Source: an uncultured Clostridia bacterium (GTDB lineage Bacteria > Bacillota > Clostridia > Oscillospirales > Ruminococcaceae). From it: a stretch of DNA of 64,000 nucleotides. The position numbers were made by a program, and so were the translations under genes. Within the stretch, counting starts at the first letter, position 1. Each line of letters begins with the position of its first letter. The notes under the pieces are model-generated. The model made no database searches. It saw only the letters and a list, made by a program, of their open reading frames with translations, and was not told the DNA's origin. The DNA is taken from the NCBI GenBank assembly GCA_947584375.1, contig CANPWL010000002.1, positions 62,001 through 126,000 of the forward strand, in the 5' to 3' direction. Shown one piece after another: positions 54,308 to 63,612 of the stretch.

Positions 54308-55201
54308 TCAGCCTTTTTTAAAAGTTACCATATGCTTTTCAAGTTGAAAGCAGGGATTGTAAGAGCGTTTGGATTTTCTCAGACCCTCTATTCCCAAATC
54401 CTCTTCCCTGTTTATGTATTTCAAATCAAATGCATTTGCCTTTGCAAATTCATTACATAGAGTAGGATATGCACCGTTTATATCGCTTGAAGCCTTTTCA
54501 ATGTGGACAACTAAAGTATTGGAGTTGAGCTGTTCTCCTATTGTTACACCTACAATTTTATCGTTCTGATATAATACTCCGCCTTTAAGATTCATATATT
54601 CAAAGTTGTTAAAAAATGTATTAATAGCAAACTGTTCTACAATTGCTGAAAAATCATCCGTATCAGTTCTTTTATTATATCTGTCAGTAATATATTTAAT
54701 ACAGTCGTCAAACAAATTAGGGGTAAGTTCTTTATATTCCCACGGTTGTTTTTTGAAATTGCTTATATGGTTTCTCTTAGAATGATACTTTTTTCCTCTG
54801 AGATTTATCAAATCTTCCGCATTGTATATATAATCATAATAGTCAGGATCAGATTTAATATTTTCAATTTTATCATTAAAAACATCTTTGAGAAATTCTA
54901 AATTTTTAGTGGTTACTGAAGACATAACGAATTTTTTCCCTAATTCATTACAGTACTTGTTAAACAAATTTATAAGTTCTAAAATGTCCCCTTCGCCGGC
55001 AGGATAAGTTAAGTAAACATTTTCATCATCCTGTGTTGAAATCAGATAATAATCCTTATATCTTGAAATAACTGAATCACTAAGCCTTCTCCATGCCACA
55101 TTATTAGCAAATGAGTATTCACAACCCATAAAATCAGATTTTGCTAATAGTTCGTCAATCCAAGGTTTGTCACTTAATTCAATTTCTCTAAAGTCAAACA
55201 T
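54308..55201 (-). CDS. DUF2156 (phosphatidylglycerol lysyltransferase-like) domain protein
   Basis: A 297-aa soluble protein made of two GNAT-like folds, as in the catalytic half of MprF/FmhX-like proteins. Family features: NHISNFKKQP near residue 145, a mid-region GVTIGEQLNSNTLVVHIEKA and the end EEDLGIEGLRKSKRSYNPC. It lacks the MprF membrane flippase, so it may aminoacylate something other than lipid. The substrate is unknown. SD AGAAGGA. It follows tmk closely. Confidence 0.82.
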   Translation of the reverse strand: MFDFREIELSDKPWIDELLAKSDFMGCEYSFANNVAWRRLSDSVISRYKDYYLISTQDDENVYLTYPAGEGDILELINLFNKYCNELGKKFVMSSVTTKNLEFLKDVFNDKIENIKSDPDYYDYIYNAEDLINLRGKKYHSKRNHISNFKKQPWEYKELTPNLFDDCIKYITDRYNKRTDTDDFSAIVEQFAINTFFNNFEYMNLKGGVLYQNDKIVGVTIGEQLNSNTLVVHIEKASSDINGAYPTLCNEFAKANAFDLKYINREEDLGIEGLRKSKRSYNPCFQLEKHMVTFKKG

Positions 55202-55222
55202 CTTATCCTTCTTTTCATAATT

Positions 55223-55888
55223 TTATTTAAGTTTCTGTATTTCGTTTATAATTTTATTTGTTATATTATCAATAGAAATCGGATTATTCCCTTCAGCACA
55301 TTTAATTATTTTCCAGTTTTGATGTTTGGCAGTATAGAGTGCAGTTTCGCGACAATTCTTTAGATACTCAACATCAATCTCATGAATATCCTTTTTGTTT
55401 TCATCACCGTTGTATCTTTTACTAAGAAGCTTTTGAGAGATCTCAATGGGCATATCAAGAAATATAACCAAATCAGGTTTGGGTAAGCCAAGCTTTTTAT
55501 ACTCATAATCAGACAGCCATTTAAGATATTCATCCCACTCGCTTTTATCACATTTAACCATCTGATATATTGCATTTGACGTTACATATCTGCTTGCCAG
55601 TATTAATTTCCCGCTATTATATGCGTCTTCCCAATAAAGCTTAAAACTTGCATATCTGTCAACAGCATAAAAGCTTGAAGCTGCATAAGCATTTACATCC
55701 TTAGCATTTTTAGAAAAATCCCCATTGAGATACATCTTAACTAAAGCTGAAGATGGTTTATCATAGTCAGGAAAGCTTATTGACTTATGTGGAATATTAT
55801 TTTGTTCAAGAATACTATCAATTATTTCAAATTGAGTAGATTTTCCGCTTCCGTCCAATCCCTCAATAACTACAAGCTTATTATGCAT
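55223..55888 (-). CDS. tmk: thymidylate kinase family protein
   Basis: Phosphorylates dTMP to dTDP. The P-loop is EGLDGSGKST. The DRY-like motif appears as SRYVTSNAIYQ (Ser in place of the usual Asp), and the lid region is KRYNGDENKKD. It follows thyX, which makes dTMP, on the same strand. The frame extends to ATG 55915, but those first nine codons coincide with the SD-hairpin module. The natural N-terminus MHNKLVVIEG starts at ATG 55888, giving 221 aa. The divergent DRY motif leaves some doubt about nucleotide choice. Confidence 0.85.
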   Translation of the reverse strand: MHNKLVVIEGLDGSGKSTQFEIIDSILEQNNIPHKSISFPDYDKPSSALVKMYLNGDFSKNAKDVNAYAASSFYAVDRYASFKLYWEDAYNSGKLILASRYVTSNAIYQMVKCDKSEWDEYLKWLSDYEYKKLGLPKPDLVIFLDMPIEISQKLLSKRYNGDENKKDIHEIDVEYLKNCRETALYTAKHQNWKIIKCAEGNNPISIDNITNKIINEIQKLK

Positions 55889-55925
55889 TTCAGTAATTAT
55901 GCTCCGCTGAAGCATATCTCCTTTT
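55889..55925 (-). promoter_or_regulatory. SD-hairpin-start module of tmk (copy 6)
   Basis: On the minus strand AAAAGGAGA (core GGAG 55918-55921) is 29 nt from ATG 55888. ATGCTTC-AGC-GGAGCAT (55899-55915) forms a 7-bp stem with one G-T pair. The 3' arm GGAG is 13 nt from the ATG. The flank GAGCATAA matches copies 2, 3 and 7. Confidence 0.75.
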
Positions 55926-55941
55926 GATATTTTTACATTTA

Positions 55942-56727
55942 TTATACTTTTGAAGACTCATTTTCTAGTTTAAGATTTTGATAAAATTCCTTAACCTCTT
56001 TCATTCTACCGCAGGTCATATTACCCTCGGCACACTTCCCTCTTACACATTCGGGACCGGCATTTCTAAATATTGCAGGAGCCGCTTTATAACAAAGTCT
56101 AAGCATTTCGTCAGCAAGAGCTTTTATTTCCCATTGCGCTCTCGAGCAACATCTAAGCTTGAAAAAATTCAAAAGGCTTCTTGCGTTCATAGTCATAATC
56201 ATTTTTGTATCACAAGCATTTGGAAGAACAAATCTAGCGTCCTCAATAGCCTTTTTTTGAGCTTTCTTTACAGCCTCTTTATCGCTGATACCTTCTTCAA
56301 TAAAAGTTTTATAGTGCTTTTCTTTAAGAATATCAGCAAGCTTATTATAACTGGAAATAGCAGAATCCATCTGCTTGTTAAACTCCTCTAAAGCCTCCGG
56401 GATTGCAGAGATTTCAGGCGGAGTTACAAATTCATAATTCTTTTCTTCAACATATCTCTGACTTTGTACAGAAAAAGAAGCAATCCTATGTCTGGTTATC
56501 TGTGCTAATAATGCTCGTGAAACCCCTTCAATTCCAAAGGTAAAAGTAATATGTTCAATAGGACTTTGATGTCCTACATCGGAAAGCATTTTAAGAAAAT
56601 CTATTGTTTTTTCTTCAGTAAGTCCATCTAACAAAGTATCGATATCCGAGCTAGCATAGCACAATTTTGCAGCGGCTGCAACTGTTTTTTCCGGCTCCGG
56701 AGTATGTGTGAGTAAAGTAACTTTCAT
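55942..56727 (-). CDS. thyX: flavin-dependent thymidylate synthase
   Basis: Makes dTMP from dUMP using FAD, NADPH and methylene-THF, replacing ThyA. The ThyX motif RHRxxSxxxxSxR is present as RHRIASFSVQSQR. LPNACDTKMIMTMNARSL and the C-terminal cysteine-containing FRNAGPECVRGKC follow. The length of 261 aa is within the family range. SD CAAGGA. It is the first gene after a strong promoter (56759-56787) and leads an eight-gene operon that includes tmk and fau. Confidence 0.95.
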   Translation of the reverse strand: MKVTLLTHTPEPEKTVAAAAKLCYASSDIDTLLDGLTEEKTIDFLKMLSDVGHQSPIEHITFTFGIEGVSRALLAQITRHRIASFSVQSQRYVEEKNYEFVTPPEISAIPEALEEFNKQMDSAISSYNKLADILKEKHYKTFIEEGISDKEAVKKAQKKAIEDARFVLPNACDTKMIMTMNARSLLNFFKLRCCSRAQWEIKALADEMLRLCYKAAPAIFRNAGPECVRGKCAEGNMTCGRMKEVKEFYQNLKLENESSKV

Positions 56728-56758
56728 TTTTATATCAGTCCTTGTATAAAGTTAATTA

Positions 56759-56787
56759 ATTATATCATTTCACAAGATAAAAGTCAA
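56759..56787 (-). promoter_or_regulatory. sigma-A promoter of the thyX operon
   Basis: On the minus strand: TTGACT (56782-56787), 17-bp spacer, TATAAT (56759-56764). It sits directly after the recN terminator, ~32 nt before the ATG. Confidence 0.85.
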
Positions 56788-56829
56788 ATAAAGCAAAAAT
56801 CGGCAAGATAATAATCTTACCGATTTTAT
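56788..56829 (-). terminator. intrinsic terminator after recN
   Basis: On the minus strand AAAATCGG...CCGATTTT with inner AAGAT...ATCTT pairing (56796-56827), followed by TTTTTGCTTTATTT. Confidence 0.85.
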
Positions 56830-56830
56830 A

Positions 56831-58492
56831 TTAAGTATGCTTTATACTATTCAGCATTTCCTCAGCACTTGCAAGAGTTTTTTCAGAAATATTTTCACCG
56901 CTGATAATTCTTGCTATTTCACGTTTTCTGTCCTCAAGCGATGTTAATTCATAAACATAGGTTTTAGTTTTTCCGTTTTCCTCTTTCTTTTCAATAAGCA
57001 TATGCGTATCGCCGGATACGGCTATTTGTGCCAAGTGAGTTACGCATATAACCTGTCTGTTTCTTGATATCTCATGAAGCTTTGTTCCTATTTTTTGCGC
57101 TGCACGTCCGCTTACGCCAGTGTCTATCTCATCAAATATCATTGTAGGCGTATTATCCTTTTCGGCTATTGCACTTTTAAGAGCAAGCATAATGCGAGAT
57201 AATTCTCCGCCAGAAGCAATTTTAGCAATAGGTTTTGCTGTTTCTCCTAAATTTGCGGATATCAAGAATTCTATATTATCCATTCCGTGAATTGTCAGCT
57301 TGCCTTTTACATTGGCAATCTCCAGTTTGACATTAGGCATATTTAGAAATTCAAGTTCAGAGGTTACTTGATTGATAAATCTTTTTCCTGCTTGTTCTCT
57401 TTTTTGAGATAGAATTTTGGCTTTTTTTGATGTTTCTTCAAGGATTTCATCTCTTTTAGTTCTCAAATTATCTATATCGTTGTCGTCACCTGTCAAAATG
57501 TCAAGTTCTTTTACTGATTCATCAAGTCTGTTAAATACATCTGATAGACTTGGTCCGTATTTTTTCTTAATGTTTATTATATTGTCGTTTCTTGCTGAAA
57601 TATATGCAAATCTTTCAGGGTCAACATCAAGATTGGACATGATGTGACTTAACTCTCCGGATATATCGTCAATCTCAATTCTTGCTGATTTGATTCTATC
57701 AATAATGGGTTCCAAATTTGGCAGAATATCTGAATAGTTTTCCAAAGCGTCAACAGAGCTGAAAAGTTTGTTGTTTATTCCTTCATCATTTTCAATTAGG
57801 TCAATAACCTCATTTACAGCGAGTCTTACTTCAACAGAGTTATTTGACAATGTAAACTCTGCTTCAACATCTTCGTCCTCATTTTCCTTTAAATCAAGAG
57901 AGGATATTTCATCTACAATTCTTTTTAGCTCTTGTATTCTTTCTATTTTATTTTGCTGACTTAATGAAACCTGTTTTATCTGTTTCGAAACAGCCTGAAG
58001 ATTTCTAAATGACTTCTGATAATCATCAAGATCCTGCTCTAGATTTCCGAAAGCGTCAAGTATTTCAATATGCTTCTGCGGAGACAATAGGATCTGACTG
58101 TCGTGCTGTCCGTGTACGTTAACCAAAAGCGCTCCAAGTTCTTTGAGCATAGAGAGATTGACAGGTCTTGAATTTATACGTGCCACACTTCCCCCATCGG
58201 CAGAAATTTCCCGGGAAATAATGAGCTCTCCATCGCTGTCAAATCCGTTTTCGGAAAGCAATGCCGAAACTTCATCTGATATATTATTAAATACTGCTGA
58301 AATAACTGCTTTTTTAGTGCCTGACCGAACAATATCTTTAGTTATACGCTGACCCAGTACTGCATTAATTCCATTTATTAAAATAGATTTTCCTGCTCCG
58401 GTTTCGCCGGTAAATACATTCAATTTATTTCCGAATGTTATTACAGATTTTTCAATAACAGCAAGATTCTCTATATATAGTTCCGTGAGCAT
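56831..58492 (-). CDS. recN: DNA repair protein RecN
   Basis: An SMC-like ATPase acting at double-strand breaks. Walker A is GETGAGKSILI near residue 30. A long coiled-coil middle (~150-370) follows, then the C-terminal ABC signature ASGGELSRIMLAL and Walker B TMIFDEIDTGVSG. The length of 553 aa is normal. SD AAAGGGAG. It is the last gene of the xse-isp-dxs-tlyA-nadK-argR-recN series, a standard Firmicute order, and is followed by a terminator. Confidence 0.96.
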   Translation of the reverse strand: MLTELYIENLAVIEKSVITFGNKLNVFTGETGAGKSILINGINAVLGQRITKDIVRSGTKKAVISAVFNNISDEVSALLSENGFDSDGELIISREISADGGSVARINSRPVNLSMLKELGALLVNVHGQHDSQILLSPQKHIEILDAFGNLEQDLDDYQKSFRNLQAVSKQIKQVSLSQQNKIERIQELKRIVDEISSLDLKENEDEDVEAEFTLSNNSVEVRLAVNEVIDLIENDEGINNKLFSSVDALENYSDILPNLEPIIDRIKSARIEIDDISGELSHIMSNLDVDPERFAYISARNDNIINIKKKYGPSLSDVFNRLDESVKELDILTGDDNDIDNLRTKRDEILEETSKKAKILSQKREQAGKRFINQVTSELEFLNMPNVKLEIANVKGKLTIHGMDNIEFLISANLGETAKPIAKIASGGELSRIMLALKSAIAEKDNTPTMIFDEIDTGVSGRAAQKIGTKLHEISRNRQVICVTHLAQIAVSGDTHMLIEKKEENGKTKTYVYELTSLEDRKREIARIISGENISEKTLASAEEMLNSIKHT

Positions 58493-58538
58493 TGATACTC
58501 AATCTCCCTTTCATAATTTTAAAAGACCTATCTTAAAG

Positions 58539-59003
58539 CTATCCAATAAGATAACTGTTAAGTAATCCTACAAATTCTATGGCAAAAGATTCGCTCTTTA
58601 ACACAACAAATATAGTATCGTCTCCGGCAATCGTACCCACAACTGATTCAAAATCAGCACTGTCCAGCTTTGCACAAACTGCCTGTGCCATTCCTGCATT
58701 ACACTTTATAACAACAATATTTATTGCAAAGCTTACTGATACGACCGCCTCATTAAAAATAGTTTTTAAAAGCTCCAGAGGACTTTTCCCCTTATCTCTT
58801 ATATTGCTGGGAATATCGTATTTGTAAATACCGTCAGCAGAAACAGTTTTAATTAAGGAAAGTTCCTTGATATCTCTTGATATTGTAGCCTGTGTCGCAG
58901 CAAATCCATAATCTTTGAGCTTTTTTTGAAGTTGCTGCTGTGTAGAAATATTACTGTTTGCAATAATATTTAATATTGTCTTTTGACGTCTTTCCTTAGA
59001 CAT
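58539..59003 (-). CDS. argR: arginine repressor ArgR
   Basis: A hexameric, arginine-binding transcription regulator of arginine biosynthesis and catabolism. The N-terminal winged helix contains QQQLQKKLKDYGFAATQATISRDIKEL. The C-terminal oligomerisation domain has the arginine-binding stretch GTIAGDDTIFVV. The length of 154 aa is typical. SD TGGAGG. It sits between nadK and recN, as in Bacillus. Confidence 0.95.
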   Translation of the reverse strand: MSKERRQKTILNIIANSNISTQQQLQKKLKDYGFAATQATISRDIKELSLIKTVSADGIYKYDIPSNIRDKGKSPLELLKTIFNEAVVSVSFAINIVVIKCNAGMAQAVCAKLDSADFESVVGTIAGDDTIFVVLKSESFAIEFVGLLNSYLIG

Positions 59004-59005
59004 TA

Positions 59006-59884
59006 TTATTTATCCTCCATAACAGCTTTTAAAGGACGCATAAGCTTTGAGTTAACTGAATCAAAAAAGCTTCCGCCCTTTATATCAATTAGTTTAATAA
59101 ATTTATCAGATGTAGAAATTGTTAAAATATCTTTAGAAGATATATCATCCTTAGTTATACCGTCAACCGAAAGACCAAAGTATTCGCCGGTGTTTGTAAA
59201 AAACTTAACTGCCAGTTCAGAAGACTTTGCAAATACCATTGTTCTCGACAAAAGAGAATGAGGACAGATAGGAGTAAACTCAATACATTCCATATCAGGT
59301 TCTATTATCGGACCTCCGGCTGAAAGAGAGTAAGCGGTTGCACCTGTTGGTGTTGAAAAAATCAAACCGTCAGCTCTTATTGAAGATACGATTTTATTCG
59401 ATTTTGAAACTTCAAAATCAGAGATTTTACTATGAGGAGGCTTTGAAACAACTATGTCATTCAATGCAGTAAAGGTTTTTTTTCTTCCATCTTGTTTTGT
59501 TACTGCACCGTCAAGCATAATTCTTTTTTGGATAACATAATCTCCTGTGCAAAGATTCTCCAAAAGTTCAAGTTCATTATGCTCAAGAGTACACATAAAG
59601 CCAAGGCGTCCGCAATTAAGACCAAGAATCGGTTTTTCATATTTTGATGCAACTGAAGATGCTTTCAATATTGTTCCGTCACCGCCAACAGCCAATATTA
59701 CATCGCATTGTGATACAAGTTTATCCTCACGAGAAAATTCTATAAAATTAATGTCAGAAAAATCTGACTGATATTTATTTGACATAGAAAGTTCCGCTTT
59801 ATTTTTTCTAAGTATATCTGCAGCCTTGCGTATATAAATTTCACTATTATCCTTTTTCAAATTGGGTAATATATAAATATTCAA
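59006..59884 (-). CDS. nadK: NAD kinase
   Basis: Phosphorylates NAD+ to NADP+. The diacylglycerol-kinase-like fold has VGGDGTILKA and the mid-domain TPTGATAYSLSAGGP. The length of 292 aa is usual. Start is TTG at 59884 with SD AAGGAGG. It lies between tlyA and argR and ends 2 nt before argR begins. Confidence 0.95.
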   Translation of the reverse strand: MNIYILPNLKKDNSEIYIRKAADILRKNKAELSMSNKYQSDFSDINFIEFSREDKLVSQCDVILAVGGDGTILKASSVASKYEKPILGLNCGRLGFMCTLEHNELELLENLCTGDYVIQKRIMLDGAVTKQDGRKKTFTALNDIVVSKPPHSKISDFEVSKSNKIVSSIRADGLIFSTPTGATAYSLSAGGPIIEPDMECIEFTPICPHSLLSRTMVFAKSSELAVKFFTNTGEYFGLSVDGITKDDISSKDILTISTSDKFIKLIDIKGGSFFDSVNSKLMRPLKAVMEDK

Positions 59885-59902
59885 CAGATTTTCCTCCTTA
59901 TT

Positions 59903-60700
59903 TTATTTTAACGCTTCAAATCCACAGTTTATTATAGAGTCCAAATTAAAATGATTATTTAATTTTTCTTTTATTTTTTTAACATATACAAGATATTCAA
60001 TATTACCGTTTCCTCCTCTTATAGGCGAAAAAGTAATATTTAAAATGCTTAGTCCGGTATCAACAACTATATCCAATATTTTCTTAAGTACTTTGATATG
60101 TACTTTTCTGTCTTTAACTATACCCTTTTTTGAAAGATATTTCTTCCCTGCCTCAAATTGCGGTTTTACAAGTAAAACTGCTTCACCATCATCTGATAAC
60201 ACATCAAAAACAACAGGAACAGCATATGATAATGATATAAATGAAAGGTCAACTGAACAAAAGTCAATCTTTCTTTCAAACATTAATTTGGTTACATCCT
60301 TTATATTAGTATTTTCAATATTCTTTACTTTTGAATTATTCAACAAACTTAAATCAAGTTGATTTTTTCCTACGTCAACTGCGTAAACATATACTGCTCC
60401 GTTTTGAAGCATACAATCGGTAAATCCGCCAGTTGAAGCTCCAAAATCCACACATACCTTACCATGTAGATCAATATCAAATTCTAAAAGCGCCTTTTCA
60501 AGCTTTAAGCCGCCCTTACCTACATATTTAAGCGTTTCGCCGATAATTTTTATTTCATCATTCCGTTCAGCTAAAAAAGCTGCTTTTGTTACAATCCTGC
60601 CATTAATGCTGACAGAAGCATTTTTTATCATATTTTGCGCCTTAGAACGCGTTTTTGCAATTCCTCTGTTTACTAATTCTACATCCAATCTTTCACTCAT
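59903..60700 (-). CDS. tlyA: TlyA family rRNA 2'-O-methyltransferase (hemolysin-like)
   Basis: An SAM-dependent 2'-O-ribose methyltransferase of rRNA. The N-terminal S4 domain (~2-60) starts ERLDVELVNRGIAKTRSKA. The FtsJ-type domain has SAM motif VDFGASTGGFTDC, then DLSFISL. The length of 265 aa is normal. The ATG at 60700 overlaps the dxs stop (ATATGA). SD CGGAGAT. Its order dxs-tlyA-nadK-argR-recN is conserved in spore formers. Confidence 0.93.
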   Translation of the reverse strand: MSERLDVELVNRGIAKTRSKAQNMIKNASVSINGRIVTKAAFLAERNDEIKIIGETLKYVGKGGLKLEKALLEFDIDLHGKVCVDFGASTGGFTDCMLQNGAVYVYAVDVGKNQLDLSLLNNSKVKNIENTNIKDVTKLMFERKIDFCSVDLSFISLSYAVPVVFDVLSDDGEAVLLVKPQFEAGKKYLSKKGIVKDRKVHIKVLKKILDIVVDTGLSILNITFSPIRGGNGNIEYLVYVKKIKEKLNNHFNLDSIINCGFEALK

Positions 60701-62547
60701 ATGAATATCTCCGAGTTAAGCTTTTTATAAATTTGATTACCTGATAAGCCTAGATGTTCAAGTGAAGATTCAACTGATGCCTGAGGTACAAAGTCATATA
60801 TTGCTGTGCATTTTAAATTGTGTATTTCATTTTTAAGCCTTTGAGAAACTGAACCGTTATAGTAACACTCCTCAAAAAAATAAACTTTTTTATATGACTT
60901 AATTATTTTTATTATATCCTCATTAGTGCAATTGAGATTAATAAGCTTTAAAACGTCAATTGTTTTATTATCAGTTTTTAGTTTATCAAAAGCAAAAGAA
61001 ACCTCATTGAATAGCCTGCCGTAAGTTATTACAAGAACATCTGAGTTGTTTTTAAATAATTCATAATCTGTTGATATGTAATCGCTTTTTAAACTGAATA
61101 CTTTTTCTTTACCTCTGGGATAACGAACAGCCACTATACCGGAATTATCATAAAGTCCTTTTGATATGCATGCTTTCAACTCATTATAATTGCTTGGAGA
61201 ATAAATAGTAACATTCGGTATAGTTGATAAAAATGAAATGTCAAAAATCCCCTGGTGAGTAACTCCGTCCTCACCTACAATTCCTGCTCTATCGATACCT
61301 ATTAACATATGCTCATTTGATATTGCCAAATCATGCAGAAGTTGATCGTATCCTCTTTGAAGAAAAGACGAATATACTGCAAATACAGGAAGCTTACCCA
61401 TTGATGCCAGACCACCCGCAAAAGTCAATGCGTGTTCTTCAGCAATACCCACATCAAAAAATCTGTTTTTATGTGCTTTTGCAAATATGTCCAAACCTGT
61501 TCCGTATTTCATTGCCGCTGTAATTGCACATATTCTATCATCGCTTTCCGCTAAACGGGAAATCTCACAGCCGAAAACAGATGAAAAGCTGTCGCATTTA
61601 GACGCATCAGAACCGCCTGTCTTAAGTTCAAATGCACTTACTCCATGGTATTCTCCGGGATTTTTTTCGGCAGGAGCATAACCTTTGCCTTTTACAGTAT
61701 TGACCTGAACAACAACAGGCTTGTATAAAGATTTAGCGGCCTTCAATGCATTCTCAAGTTCTTCGATATTGTGACCGTCAACAGGACCAATAAACTCAAA
61801 TCCCAAATCTTCAAAAAGAGTAGTTCTGAAAATAGAATTTTTAACAGTATCCTTTGAAAATTTAAGGGTCTGTTTTATAGGCTGACCGACAACGGGAATG
61901 CTGTCAAGAGCACGTTCAACAATAGTTTTTGTCTTTTTATAAGATTCCTTAGTTCTGAAATTAGAAAGATATTTGGCAAATGCACCAACATTTTTAGAAA
62001 TCGACATCTCATTATAATTTAAAATTACAATCAAATTGGTATTACTTTTACCGGCATTATTAAGTCCTTCAAAGGAAAGACCTCCGGTTGCTGCTCCATC
62101 CCCGATTACAGCAATAGTATGGTGATTATCTCCGTTCATTTTCATTGCGGATGCAATACCTAATGCTGCTGAAACAGAATTAGAGCTGTGTCCGCTTATA
62201 AAAGCGTCATGCTCAGATTCGCTCGGCTTGCAAAAACCCGATAATCCATTTTCTTTTCTTAATGTATGAAAATCCTTAAGACGTCCAGTTAAAATCTTAT
62301 GAGTATACGACTGATGACCTACATCCCATACAAACTTGTCACTTGGAGAGGAAAATACCCTATGCATCGCAAGAGTAAGCTCAACAGTTCCTAAATTTGA
62401 AGATAAATGCCCTCCGTTTTTAGAAACCGTACTAATAAGTATATCACGAATAGCTTTACACAACCTTCTGCACTGCTCGTAATTAAGCAGTTTTAAATCA
62501 TCCGGAAGATTCATTTGTTTAAGCTTTTCCTCAAATATATTTATCAT
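60697..62547 (-). CDS. dxs: 1-deoxy-D-xylulose-5-phosphate synthase
   Basis: A TPP enzyme that condenses pyruvate and glyceraldehyde-3-phosphate, the first step of the MEP isoprenoid pathway. It has GGHLSSNLGTVELTLAMH, the TPP motif GDGAATGGLSFEGLNNAG and the central EEHALTFAGGLA. The frame extends to 62580, but SD ATGGAG fits ATG 62547 (MINIFEEKL), giving 616 aa. It lies downstream of ispA. Products feed undecaprenyl phosphate, quinones and MiaA. Confidence 0.95.
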   Translation of the reverse strand: MINIFEEKLKQMNLPDDLKLLNYEQCRRLCKAIRDILISTVSKNGGHLSSNLGTVELTLAMHRVFSSPSDKFVWDVGHQSYTHKILTGRLKDFHTLRKENGLSGFCKPSESEHDAFISGHSSNSVSAALGIASAMKMNGDNHHTIAVIGDGAATGGLSFEGLNNAGKSNTNLIVILNYNEMSISKNVGAFAKYLSNFRTKESYKKTKTIVERALDSIPVVGQPIKQTLKFSKDTVKNSIFRTTLFEDLGFEFIGPVDGHNIEELENALKAAKSLYKPVVVQVNTVKGKGYAPAEKNPGEYHGVSAFELKTGGSDASKCDSFSSVFGCEISRLAESDDRICAITAAMKYGTGLDIFAKAHKNRFFDVGIAEEHALTFAGGLASMGKLPVFAVYSSFLQRGYDQLLHDLAISNEHMLIGIDRAGIVGEDGVTHQGIFDISFLSTIPNVTIYSPSNYNELKACISKGLYDNSGIVAVRYPRGKEKVFSLKSDYISTDYELFKNNSDVLVITYGRLFNEVSFAFDKLKTDNKTIDVLKLINLNCTNEDIIKIIKSYKKVYFFEECYYNGSVSQRLKNEIHNLKCTAIYDFVPQASVESSLEHLGLSGNQIYKKLNSEIFI

Positions 62548-62626
62548 TATTAACTCCATTCTTTCTATAAATTTGTGCATAAACTAAAATATTTCGCACG
62601 AATTATATAAAGATTTTAATTTTCCT

Positions 62627-63523
62627 TTATTTTTTTCTGTTCAAAAGATAAGTTGTTAAATCTACCATTAACTCATTGTTATCAAACTTTTCAAGAATTT
62701 TTAATGCTTCCAGCGTTTGATGACGTGCAACATCCTTTGCCTTATCCAAACCGACTAATGAAACATAAGTGATCTTACCGTTTTCTTTATCACTTCCTAT
62801 CGGCTTTCCCAAATCGTCAAAGTTTCCCTCAACGTCAAGAATATCATCTGTTATCTGAAACGCATATCCAAGTCTTTTTCCATAAGCTCTTGCATCTTCA
62901 ATAGTTGCTTCATCTGCGTTTGCCATAATACAGCCTATAACACAAGAAGCTTCTATAAGACGGCAAGTCTTAAGTTCATGTAAAAGATTAAGATTCTGAA
63001 TGTTAAAGTTTTTCATCTTAACAGAATACATATCAAATGCTTGTCCGCCTATCATTCCGTTTATTCCAACCGCATGTGAAAGTTCGTCAACCAGTTTCAC
63101 AGCAATTTCCGCTGAAATCTTTGAATCCTTATAAGCATTTGCAATTATCTCAAACGGAAGAGTATTTAACGCATCACCCGCTAAAAGAGCCTCTGCCTCT
63201 CCAAACTTTTTATGACATGAAGGCAGTCCACGGCGATAATCATCGTCATCCATACACGGTAAATCGTCATGTATAAGTGAAAAACAATGTATAAGCTCTA
63301 TACAGCAAGCGATTTCATAAAGATTTTCAAAATTTCCTTTGCACATTCTGCAAAATTCAATGGCTAAAATCGGTCTTATTCTTTTACCGGGACTAAGCAA
63401 AGAATATTCCATTGCCTGCATAACTTCTTTTTTATAGAATTCTTTTTCCCTTGTAAAACTGTAAAGCGTACTTTTTATCTTATCCTGATACTCATGGATT
63501 TGCTTTATATATATTTCTTGCAT
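62627..63523 (-). CDS. ispA: polyprenyl (farnesyl/geranylgeranyl) diphosphate synthase
   Basis: Joins IPP units to an allylic diphosphate. The first aspartate-rich motif lies in HDDLPCMDDDDYRRG and the second in QITDDILDVEG. GKRIRPILAIE precedes them. The length of 298 aa fits FPP synthase; chain length is not certain. The ATG at 63523 is 31 nt from its SD across a hairpin. Its neighbours xseB and dxs match the classic Firmicute order. Confidence 0.94.
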   Translation of the reverse strand: MQEIYIKQIHEYQDKIKSTLYSFTREKEFYKKEVMQAMEYSLLSPGKRIRPILAIEFCRMCKGNFENLYEIACCIELIHCFSLIHDDLPCMDDDDYRRGLPSCHKKFGEAEALLAGDALNTLPFEIIANAYKDSKISAEIAVKLVDELSHAVGINGMIGGQAFDMYSVKMKNFNIQNLNLLHELKTCRLIEASCVIGCIMANADEATIEDARAYGKRLGYAFQITDDILDVEGNFDDLGKPIGSDKENGKITYVSLVGLDKAKDVARHQTLEALKILEKFDNNELMVDLTTYLLNRKK

Positions 63524-63563
63524 TTTTTTATATTATGCTCCATATGGAGCAAATCCTCCTAAT
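63524..63563 (-). promoter_or_regulatory. SD-hairpin-start module of ispA (copy 7)
   Basis: On the minus strand AGGAGGA (core 63555-63559) is 31 nt from ATG 63523. TGCTCC-ATAT-GGAGCA (63536-63551) makes a perfect 6-bp hairpin. The stretch AGGAGGATTTGCTCC...GGAGCATAATATA is almost the same as at tktB, 35 kb away on the other strand. Confidence 0.8.
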
Positions 63564-63612
63564 TTCCAATGTTTTGACGTTTATGTAAAATTCAGACCTT
63601 ACCCTGCTTGTG

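Noticed and set aside
62548-62580. dxs start at ATG 62580
   Set aside because: The SD ATGGAG is encoded within this extension and fits ATG 62547.
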